Origin: JBKCUI01 sp052161605
Lineage (GTDB): Bacteria; Planctomycetota; Planctomycetia; Pirellulales; Pirellulaceae
Reading direction: 5' to 3' (one strand)
NCBI GenBank assembly: GCA_052161605.1
Contig: CP197409.1
Length of the DNA stretch: 64,000 bases
The notes under the pieces are model-generated. The model searched no databases, was not told the origin of the DNA, and was given only the letters and a program-made list of their open reading frames with translations. This document shows positions 56,782 to 64,000 of this stretch, piece by piece. The position numbers were made by a program, and so were the translations under genes. Position 1 is the first letter of the stretch. Every line of letters starts with the position of its first letter.

Positions 56782-57513
56782 ATGAACATACTATTCGAAC
56801 ATCCTTGGTTCCTCGTCGTAAACAAACCGACCGATCTTTTGACCCAAGCGGTTGCAGGGATCGATTCTTTACAAACGGAATTGGTTCGTTACCTCAAAGA
56901 GCGAGCACCTGATGGTGCGAATCCATTCATCGGTATACCACATCGACTAGATCGAGTGACGACAGGCGTGATGGTGGTTGCACGAAATCAGAGAGCTTTG
57001 CGAAGACTGAGCGAGCAGTTCGCAGCGAGAATCGTTTCCAAAACGTATCATGCAGCAGTACCAGATCTTGGTATGGATTTGCTGGAAAAAGAGAACTTAC
57101 GCTGGATTGACTACATCCGAAAGGTTCCCGAGGAAGCCCGTGGAGAGGTTTGTTCGCCTGAAATCGATGGAGCCAGGGAAGCGGTAATGATCGTTCAGCC
57201 ACTCCAAAGAGCCTGGCTGAATGGTTGCGACGAAAGGCTTCGATTGTGCGAAATTCAACTCGAAACAGGGCGAATGCATCAGATAAGGATCCAATTTGCA
57301 GCTCGCGGGCGACCAATCGTTGGAGATCAGCTTTACGGAAGTACAATACCTTGGATGGAGGGTGAGTTCCGCAATGCTCCCATAGCTTTGCACGCGCGAA
57401 GCCTACAGTTTCGGCACCCCCAAACAGCAGAGCCCATGGCGTTCGAGGCTCCTTACCCTGAGTCTTGGAAACGGTTGCGATTCGAGGAACAAGAGTGCAG
57501 TCAGGCAGATTAG
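56782..57513 (+). CDS. RluA-family pseudouridine synthase
   Basis: A 243-aa RNA pseudouridine synthase (ATG 56782, MNILFEHPWFLVVNKPTDLL). The catalytic Asp is in GIPHRLDRVTTGVMVVARNQ, and the substrate-binding end LRLCEIQLETGRMHQIRIQF, GRPIVGDQLYG is complete. There is no S4 domain, as in the short RluA/RluC-like subgroup. The target could be rRNA or tRNA. It overlaps the next gene by 19 bp. Confidence 0.88.
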   Translation: MNILFEHPWFLVVNKPTDLLTQAVAGIDSLQTELVRYLKERAPDGANPFIGIPHRLDRVTTGVMVVARNQRALRRLSEQFAARIVSKTYHAAVPDLGMDLLEKENLRWIDYIRKVPEEARGEVCSPEIDGAREAVMIVQPLQRAWLNGCDERLRLCEIQLETGRMHQIRIQFAARGRPIVGDQLYGSTIPWMEGEFRNAPIALHARSLQFRHPQTAEPMAFEAPYPESWKRLRFEEQECSQAD

Positions 57514-58841
57514 AGCGAATCGCGAAACGTCTTCAGATCGACCGATCGCTTTGGTATGCCATGGCGGCGAGAGCGTGGCAAGCGATCTCGGGACCGTTGA
57601 CGATCGTGTTTTTGGTCCAAGCCCTGACGCTTGGGGAACAAGGTGTTTATTACGTGCTAGCCAGCGTAATGAGCATCCAGCTTTTCTTTGAATTGGGTTT
57701 GCTCAATGTACTGATTAGTCAATCCGGCCACTTGGCGAGTGAGATTGGTGAGAATCGCCCAGATGCCAAGTCCCGAATGAATCAATTGGTTACGGTTGCG
57801 GGCAGGTGGTTTCTCGGAGCGAGTATACTTTACGCATTTTCAGCGATCCTCTTCGGTTGGAGAGCATTAATCGATAAGGCATCTACCAATGATTGGCAGT
57901 TGCCATTGATCTGCTTGAGTATCGTTGCGGCTGGGTCCGTGGTATTGGCACCGCGACTCGCAATTCTCGAGGGGGCTGGTTACCGAGAAAATGTTTACAA
58001 GGTTCGATTCTTTCAAATGTTGCTCGGTACGTTCGCGGTGTGGTGCGCCTTGCTCATGGGGCTTAAGCTGTGGGCTCTCGTTTTGTCGAGCGCTGTACAA
58101 TTCCTCTGCTCTTTTCTTGCGACGGTTTATTTCTATCGCGACTTTTTCGTTGCTTTGAAAACAGCACCGAATCGTGAAATCATCAAGCCTAGTACCAGCG
58201 ACGAATCGAGCTTGAAATGGTTTAGTGAAGTGTTTCCGTTGCAATGGCGGGTCGCGGTCACGAGTATCGCGTATCACGTGGCGACCCAGTTCTTCACCGT
58301 GATATTGGTGAGATACCACGGCGAAGAGGCGGCAGGGCGACTTGGCATGACCATGAGCGTGGTTATGGCGATACAAGGGATGGCCATAACATTCATACAG
58401 ACCAAGTTCAGTTTGGTGTCGGCATTGCACGGTGCTGGCAAGCGGGAAGAAGCTGGAGAATTATGGCGACGATCCGCATTGATTTCTTCGGGTTTGTTGT
58501 TGGTTGCTTTGTTGGGAATGCTGGCCGCAATTTCGCTGCTCCCCTTGGCAAACAGAGGTTGGGAAGAGCGGTTCATCGAGCCTTGGCAGATCGTAATCTT
58601 GGCGCTAGGGTGCGTAGCAAACCATGGAGTGGCGCTGCAAGGATTCTATGTGCTGTCAAGAAAAGGGAAGCCGTTCCTGAGTGCTTGTCTGGTCGGGTTT
58701 GGCGCGACAGCAGCTGCTGTTTGGTATGGTGGCGCCGTCTGGGGCGTTACCGGCATCGTGGTCGGTTACTGGCTAGGAATGTCTCTCGTGGCGTTACCGT
58801 TTCACTCGTGGTTTTACATGCGTTACCGTTCGGTCAGATAA
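57495..58841 (+). CDS. Flippase-like multi-span membrane protein (MOP superfamily)
   Basis: Start taken as GTG 57495 (GAGG upstream), inside the end of the pseudouridine synthase gene. The 448-aa protein has about 12 membrane helices, with the opening WYAMAARAWQAISGPLTIVF typical of Wzx-like polysaccharide flippases, and Lys/Arg-rich loops. It likely moves lipid-linked sugars or a related lipid across the membrane. No glycosyltransferase genes lie next to it in the window. Confidence 0.7.
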   Translation: MQSGRLERIAKRLQIDRSLWYAMAARAWQAISGPLTIVFLVQALTLGEQGVYYVLASVMSIQLFFELGLLNVLISQSGHLASEIGENRPDAKSRMNQLVTVAGRWFLGASILYAFSAILFGWRALIDKASTNDWQLPLICLSIVAAGSVVLAPRLAILEGAGYRENVYKVRFFQMLLGTFAVWCALLMGLKLWALVLSSAVQFLCSFLATVYFYRDFFVALKTAPNREIIKPSTSDESSLKWFSEVFPLQWRVAVTSIAYHVATQFFTVILVRYHGEEAAGRLGMTMSVVMAIQGMAITFIQTKFSLVSALHGAGKREEAGELWRRSALISSGLLLVALLGMLAAISLLPLANRGWEERFIEPWQIVILALGCVANHGVALQGFYVLSRKGKPFLSACLVGFGATAAAVWYGGAVWGVTGIVVGYWLGMSLVALPFHSWFYMRYRSVR

Positions 58842-59015
58842 TAACCGCGATTGAAAAAAGCAACAGGAAAAAAATTTCGCAGCCGCAGCGATTTTGCTTC
58901 TTGAACGGTCACCAACTTAGTTAGACTAAGGTCCGGTTCCAACAGCCAGACCTCTCCTCTGGAATAAGGGTATCTTTCCTGCGCCCCATGCTCCCTATCC
59001 CTTCATCGGTGATTC

Positions 59016-62000
59016 ATGCGAAAAGCTTTGAAATTCCTCTTGTTGCTCACTTTGACTTTTGCAACAAACGCTCGCTTGTATTCGCAGGAGACAAACGAGA
59101 CGGAACCGCCAGTCGTCGCGTCTCCACCAGCCGAGGAGGTAAATCAACCAGAGCAGGAAACTAAGGCAGAAACTGCGGCAGAACCTGCGACCATCGTTCC
59201 CGAACCTGTGTTGCCCCCTCTAAGCAACGAGTCAATTCCATGGCTCAAGGATTTCTCCTGGCGATCCGTTGGCCCAACTGCAATGGGAGGTCGAATTGTC
59301 GACATCGCAGTTAATCCTACCCACGAACACCACATACTTGTCGCGAGCGCTGCGGGGGGCGTTTGGGAGACCAAGAATAACGGTACAACTTGGCGAAACA
59401 TTTTCGGAAATGAAGGATCGAGTTCGATTGGCGATATCGCTTTTGACCCTCAAAAACCAGAAACGGTCTGGGTCGGGACCGGTGAAGCGAATAACCAAAG
59501 AAGTTCAATTCAAGGAGACGGCATCTACAAGTCAACCGATGGCGGTAAGACCTGGGTCAACAAGGGCTTGCGAGATTCTTACCACATCGGTCGCGTCGTC
59601 GTTGATCCAACCGACTCCAACATTGTTTACGCAGCTGTCGCCGGTCATCTCTACACCGAAAATGAAGAACGCGGTTTGTACAAAACAACCGATGGAGGTG
59701 AGACTTGGAACAAGGTTCTCTACATCAGCCCTCGCGTTGGCGTAATCGATGTTGTGGTGCATCCCACCAATCCTCAGATTGTACTGGCCGCGTCTTACGA
59801 ACGACTGCGACGTGCATGGGATCTAGGGGAGTCCGGTCCGGGATCAGCGATCCATCGTTCGGAGGACGGTGGTCAAACCTGGACGCGAGTGGAGAGTGGA
59901 CTCCCAAGCGGTGAAATCGGTCGAATCGGCATCACCTTTTTCCACGGCGATCCGCAAATTATGTACGCCACTGTCGCGAATATGAACATGAGAGCTCCAC
60001 AGGCTCCACCGACTCCGCCGCGAGGTGGAGATAGATCGCCGAGGGGCCGTGGCGAGAATCGCTCTGATAATCGAGAAGAAAATCGAGAAGAAAATCGTGA
60101 GGACGGGGCCGAAGAAGGGGATGAAAAAACCGATGACACGGCCGATGAGAAGGTCCAGGAGAACGAACAGGAATCAGCCAGCCGACCAACACAGGAGACC
60201 TCTCCAACAACCGAGGATTCGATTCCGACTCGGTTTGGCTTCCAGCTTCGACGCCAAGACGAAAACTGGACGGTCGCAGGCGTTCGCAATGGTTCTCCGG
60301 CAGCCCAAGCTGGCATCCAAAATGGTGACCGGCTGGTTTCCATCGGCGGGACCGGCGGGTGGAATTCTGAGTCTTTAAAGTCCTATCTGCAGCAGATTCA
60401 GGCAGGTGATCGGATCCAGTGGGTCGTAAAACGAGGAGATCGTGAGCTGAACATCAACCTTACGGCACCTCGCTCTCCCGGTCCGCAAAGAGTAGGTGGA
60501 GAAATCTATCGCAGTGAGGATGCCGGACTGACATGGAAAAAGGTTAATCGCCAACCCGTCGGAGGAAACCCTCCCTATTATTACGGGCAAATCTATGTCG
60601 ACACCCAAAACGCAGATCGGCTGTATGTGCTAAGCGTACCGGTATACGTTTCCGATGACGGTGGTAAGACCTTTAATCAAACGGGTGCTCGTGGCATTCA
60701 CGTGGACCACCATGCCATGTGGATCAACCCACAAAATTCGCGGCACGTTCTGTTAGGCAACGATGGAGGGATACACGTTAGTTATGACCGATGCGCGACT
60801 TGGGATCACATCGCAAACTTGCCGTTAACTCAGTTCTATGCTGTCACTGCTGACAACCAGCGACCGTATCACGTATACGGTGGCTTGCAAGACAATGGTA
60901 GTTGGGGTGGCCCCAGCGAAGGACAAGGTGGTGTCTCCGCAGACCAATGGTATAACGTCGGGGGGGGCGACGGATTCTACGTTCAAGTCGATCCGCGTGA
61001 TCACAATATCATCTATGCAGAATCACAGTTCGGTGCAATTTTTCGTTTGAATCGAGCTACCGGGCAACGCAAATCGATTCGACCGCCGCAATCTGAACCA
61101 AGGCCGGGACCTGCCGATCGTTACAACTGGAACTCGCCTATTCTGTTATCTACGCATAATTCGAATACGATCTATTTCGGCGGCAACAAACTATTTATGT
61201 CGTACAACCAAGGTGACGACTGGATGGTGATTAGCCCCGACCTTACAACAGCAGACCCCTCTAAGTTAATCGGGAACGTGCCCCATTGCACGATCACGAC
61301 AATCGCCGAATCTCCCCTAGATCCCAATTGGCTCATGGTGGGAACGGATGATGGTAAAGTTCACGTGACTAAAGACCGAGGGAAAAACTGGAGTGATATT
61401 TCGAATGGGTTTCCTGTGCAGCCTGCCTCTTGGTGGTGCAGTCGTGTTGAGTTTTCGAATGCAGATAAAGCAACTGCCTTTGTTTCCTTTACAGGCTACC
61501 GCGAAGACGACTTCCGTCCCTTTGTTTTCTCAACCACCGATGGTGGACAAAACTGGAAATCGATCAGTAGCAACCTACCCAATGAATGCGTCAACGTCGT
61601 CAAGCAAGATCCTCGACGCTCGAAGACGCTGTACGTGGGAACCGATAAAGGTTGCTATGTCTCAACCAACGAAGGGCAGTCGTGGAGTCGCCTAGCGGGC
61701 TTCGGAACACTGCCAGTACACGACCTTTTCGTTCATTCACGCGAACGCGATTTGATTATCGGCACCCATGGACGAGGGATTTGGATCATGGATGACATCA
61801 CGCCATTGCAAGAAACCTCAGACAAGATCGACAAGCAATCCGGGCACCTGTTCACAGTCCGAGATTGGGAGTTGTACCCACTACCTCAAGGCGGTTCCTA
61901 TTCCGGTGACCGTTTACGCAAGACGCCAAACTCGACTCCCGGTGCCATTCTTTGGTATCAAATTAACCCATCCTCGGAGGGCAAGAATATCGAGCTATCG

Positions 62001-62234
62001 GTACGCGATAAGGACGGAAGAGAAGTTGCGAAGTTGCCTGTCAACAAGGAAATGGGCTGGCACAGAGTCGTTTTCCCGTCAGCCGCCCCCGGAGGTCCCG
62101 GTGCAGGAGCAGCAAGGGACAGACGAGGTGCCGCAGGCGGAGGACGCCCAGCCGGGCCGGGAATCTACCGCGCGGTCTTAAAAATCGGGGACGAGTCTTA
62201 CGAGCAAGTCTTTCAGATCCGCAGGGTTGAATAG
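59016..62234 (+). CDS. Exported VPS10/sortilin-type beta-propeller protein with inserted PDZ domain
   Basis: A 1072-aa protein with a signal peptide (MRKALKFLLLLTLTFATNAR). Many propeller repeats with Asp-box-like motifs are seen (IYKSTDGGKTWVNKG; YKTTDGGETWNKV; IYRSEDAGLTWKKV; FSTTDGGQNWKSIS), as in VPS10/BNR-type glycosidase-like proteins. A charged low-complexity insert (about residues 335-400, rich in Arg, Glu and Asp) precedes a PDZ domain (about 405-490; FGFQLRRQDENWTVAGVRNG, SPAAQAGIQNGDRLVSIGG). The tail is a beta domain ending with a Gly/Ala-rich stretch. Periplasmic or extracellular; substrate unknown. Confidence 0.88.
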   Translation: MRKALKFLLLLTLTFATNARLYSQETNETEPPVVASPPAEEVNQPEQETKAETAAEPATIVPEPVLPPLSNESIPWLKDFSWRSVGPTAMGGRIVDIAVNPTHEHHILVASAAGGVWETKNNGTTWRNIFGNEGSSSIGDIAFDPQKPETVWVGTGEANNQRSSIQGDGIYKSTDGGKTWVNKGLRDSYHIGRVVVDPTDSNIVYAAVAGHLYTENEERGLYKTTDGGETWNKVLYISPRVGVIDVVVHPTNPQIVLAASYERLRRAWDLGESGPGSAIHRSEDGGQTWTRVESGLPSGEIGRIGITFFHGDPQIMYATVANMNMRAPQAPPTPPRGGDRSPRGRGENRSDNREENREENREDGAEEGDEKTDDTADEKVQENEQESASRPTQETSPTTEDSIPTRFGFQLRRQDENWTVAGVRNGSPAAQAGIQNGDRLVSIGGTGGWNSESLKSYLQQIQAGDRIQWVVKRGDRELNINLTAPRSPGPQRVGGEIYRSEDAGLTWKKVNRQPVGGNPPYYYGQIYVDTQNADRLYVLSVPVYVSDDGGKTFNQTGARGIHVDHHAMWINPQNSRHVLLGNDGGIHVSYDRCATWDHIANLPLTQFYAVTADNQRPYHVYGGLQDNGSWGGPSEGQGGVSADQWYNVGGGDGFYVQVDPRDHNIIYAESQFGAIFRLNRATGQRKSIRPPQSEPRPGPADRYNWNSPILLSTHNSNTIYFGGNKLFMSYNQGDDWMVISPDLTTADPSKLIGNVPHCTITTIAESPLDPNWLMVGTDDGKVHVTKDRGKNWSDISNGFPVQPASWWCSRVEFSNADKATAFVSFTGYREDDFRPFVFSTTDGGQNWKSISSNLPNECVNVVKQDPRRSKTLYVGTDKGCYVSTNEGQSWSRLAGFGTLPVHDLFVHSRERDLIIGTHGRGIWIMDDITPLQETSDKIDKQSGHLFTVRDWELYPLPQGGSYSGDRLRKTPNSTPGAILWYQINPSSEGKNIELSVRDKDGREVAKLPVNKEMGWHRVVFPSAAPGGPGAGAARDRRGAAGGGRPAGPGIYRAVLKIGDESYEQVFQIRRVE

Positions 62235-62393
62235 TCTCTGGCAATGCGAAGCGAGCCGAGGACGCCATTCGACGAATGGAAAAAGACTAGTGGGGGAGTG
62301 TGACTACCAGCTACGCCGATGGACGACTGATTTGTTGACGCCCTACCGGAGGGCTCGCGCCCGTTCCGTTCCTATTGGCTTCGCAATTAGGAG

Positions 62394-62420
62394 CGTCACG
62401 GCGCAAGCCGTACGGTGACG
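62394..62420. terminator. Hairpin between convergent genes
   Basis: CGTCACG (62394-62400) faces CGGTGACG (to 62420) with an inner GGC/GCC pairing. It lies in the 240-bp gap between the VPS10 gene and ilvD, which converge, so it may stop transcription from both sides. The rest of the gap shows no gene. Confidence 0.4.
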
Positions 62421-62474
62421 GGCGACGCGAAGTGAGACTGGAAGGCCGTAACTTTGCAAAGCCTCGTTACGTGC

Positions 62475-64000
62475 CTACAACTCGATGAAGGCTTTACTTA
62501 CACAACCGTGGTTCGCTTGTGCTACGGTAGCGGAAAAGTCCGCTAAATAGCCACGCATCAGATCGAGCTTTGGTGGCTTCCAGCCATCAGCTCTCCTCTG
62601 GTGCTCTTCGTCTGACACATGCCATTGAATTGTTCCGGCTAAGACATCGAAACTGATTTGATCTCCATCTTGCACGAACGCGATTGGACCGCCCACAACA
62701 GCTTCTGGTGCACAGTGAACTCCGATAGCCCCGTGAGATACGCCCGAAACGCGAGTGTCCGAAAGTAACGCAACCTTGCCGTCAAGTTCAGGGACAGCCA
62801 ACGCTGCCGATGCTACTAGCACCTCTGGCATACCGGATGCCACAGGCCCCATTTTCCTCAAAACGATGATATGCCCAGGGCGAATCCTTTTCGCTTCAAC
62901 CGCATCAACCACACTCTTGGAGTCTTCGAAGCAAATCGCTGTACCTTGGAAAGCAGGTTCCTTCATACTGCTCACCTTGAACACGATTCCATCAGGCGCT
63001 AAATTGCCAAAGCAGATTTGCATATCAGCGAATTCCTTAAATGGCTTGTCGATCGGTGCCATGAGAACTTGATCCTCAATCACATCAGGGACATTGGCCA
63101 AGTTCTCTGCCAAAGTTTTGGTTGTGACCGTCATGGCCGAGCCGTCGATCACGCCCGCCTTGAGCAGATGTTTAAGCAGTACCGGGGTACCGCCGAGACG
63201 ATGCAGGTCGACCATCGTCTGATCTCCTCGCGGTGCGAAGCTACATAGTACGGGTGTTTCGCGGAAAATTTTCTGCAGGTCACGGAGGGTGAAATCCACC
63301 TCAGCTTCTCGAGCCAGCGCTAATAAATGCAAAACGCCGTTCGTGGACCCGCCAGCAGCGGCGATGCTAGCCGCAGCGTTTCGAAACGCAACGGGAGTCA
63401 GAATATCTCGCGGGCGCAGGTTTGCCTCAAGAAGCTTCTTAACGGCTAGCCCGACATTCAAGCACTCGTCCTTTTTGGCTTGATCGATGGCGGGTATTGA
63501 ACTGCTGTAGGGGAGCATTAGCCCGATAGCTTCTAGAAGAATTCCCCAAGTGTTGAATGATGCCGCGATTCCGCAACCACCTGCTCCCGGACAAGCTACC
63601 TTGAGAATTTCATCGGCTTCTGACTGTGGAATCGAGCCCACGGCCGCAGCGGCTTGGGAATCGTAAACATCCAGAATCGTAACATTCTTTCCCTTGTAAC
63701 AACCTGGCATGATACTCCCGCCACTTACGATTAATCCGGGGTAATTCATCCGAGCTAAGGCCATGGCAAAGCCAGGTCCGTTCTTGTCACAATGATGCAA
63801 ACCCACCATCGCGTCATAGCAATGAGAAGAAACCACCAGCTCGGCGGAATTGGCGATAATATTTCGAGACACGAGCGAAGCGTTCCCCCCCTCATGCCCT
63901 TGAGTAATGTTATCGCTAACACCGGGGGTTCCGAAAGGAAAGCCCATAAGACCCGCATCACGGCAGCCCTTGGCGATGAGTGAGCCGAGTTCATAAGCAT
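62475..64000 (-). CDS. ilvD: Dihydroxy-acid dehydratase (5' end cut by window edge)
   Basis: The third enzyme of the branched-chain amino acid pathway, converting dihydroxy-acids to 2-keto acids with an iron-sulfur cluster. The visible part has GMPFGTPGVSDN-type LMGFPFGTPGVSDNITQGHE, cluster cysteines in VGLHHCDKNGPGFAMALARM and CPGAGGCGIAASFNTWGILL, the active-site region SDTRVSGVSHGAIGVHCAPE and AVVGGPIAFVQDGDQI. The frame is open to 64000 (AYELGSLIAKGCRDAG upstream), so about the first 60-70 residues lie outside. Confidence 0.95.
   Translation of the reverse strand, partial: AYELGSLIAKGCRDAGLMGFPFGTPGVSDNITQGHEGGNASLVSRNIIANSAELVVSSHCYDAMVGLHHCDKNGPGFAMALARMNYPGLIVSGGSIMPGCYKGKNVTILDVYDSQAAAAVGSIPQSEADEILKVACPGAGGCGIAASFNTWGILLEAIGLMLPYSSSIPAIDQAKKDECLNVGLAVKKLLEANLRPRDILTPVAFRNAAASIAAAGGSTNGVLHLLALAREAEVDFTLRDLQKIFRETPVLCSFAPRGDQTMVDLHRLGGTPVLLKHLLKAGVIDGSAMTVTTKTLAENLANVPDVIEDQVLMAPIDKPFKEFADMQICFGNLAPDGIVFKVSSMKEPAFQGTAICFEDSKSVVDAVEAKRIRPGHIIVLRKMGPVASGMPEVLVASAALAVPELDGKVALLSDTRVSGVSHGAIGVHCAPEAVVGGPIAFVQDGDQISFDVLAGTIQWHVSDEEHQRRADGWKPPKLDLMRGYLADFSATVAQANHGCVSKAFIEL

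Overview
The window looks like a planctomycete chromosome (Pirellulales / Rhodopirellula-like). Three things point that way: the host-side gene set (a VPS10-type beta-propeller protein with an inserted PDZ domain, a DUF6513/dihydropteroate-synthase-like protein of the methanopterin branch, a dnaE2 polymerase), IS remnants of a type common in that phylum, and large glycine-rich polymorphic toxin carriers. The species cannot be fixed by reading alone.

Positions 1 to about 38,070 are the right-hand part of a siphovirus-like prophage. Its visible end abuts the 3' end of a tRNA-Ser(CGA) gene (38073-38154, minus), the likely attachment site. Layout: (i) 1-7,108, minus strand: a block running from a small protein through a subtilisin-like protease, a lipoprotein, a membrane/coiled-coil protein and an Ig-containing fibre-like protein to the large terminase, which is cut by the window edge; (ii) 7,360-22,002, plus strand: lambda/Mu-like morphogenesis genes (connector, portal, S49 prohead protease with a nested scaffold start, decoration, major capsid, joining and tail proteins, tail tube, gpZ-like protein, a tail chaperone with a -1 frameshift site, tape measure, distal structural proteins), then a phosphoribosyltransferase-HAD fusion and a sulfotransferase-like gene interrupted by TGA; (iii) 37,905-21,970, minus strand: a tightly overlapping early/replication operon (excisionase-like HTH, PolB-type exonuclease, RecT-like and SSB-like proteins, a RecD2-like helicase split into two genes, ERCC4-type nuclease, P4/D5 primase-helicase and many small proteins) with two odd tRNA-like RNAs. 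A 9-bp palindrome, CCTG-S-CAGG, is scattered about 19 times through the prophage and was not seen in the adjoining 26 kb.

Positions 38.3-48.2 kb are a polymorphic toxin island. One 5'-damaged carrier and two partial copies of it are each joined to a different C-terminal toxin (HELRH metallopeptidase type, Ntox21 type, AHH nuclease type) with its own immunity gene. Five copies of a dispersed repeat, two 88-bp palindromic elements and an IS transposase fragment separate the units. No intact carrier N-terminus is present, so the region looks like a store of toxin-immunity cassettes.

Positions 48.3-64 kb are ordinary chromosome: dnaE2 (minus), a response regulator and MASE1-PAS histidine kinase pair (plus), the DUF6513 protein (minus), an RluA-type pseudouridine synthase overlapping a flippase-like membrane protein (plus), the VPS10/PDZ exported protein (plus) and ilvD, cut by the right edge (minus).
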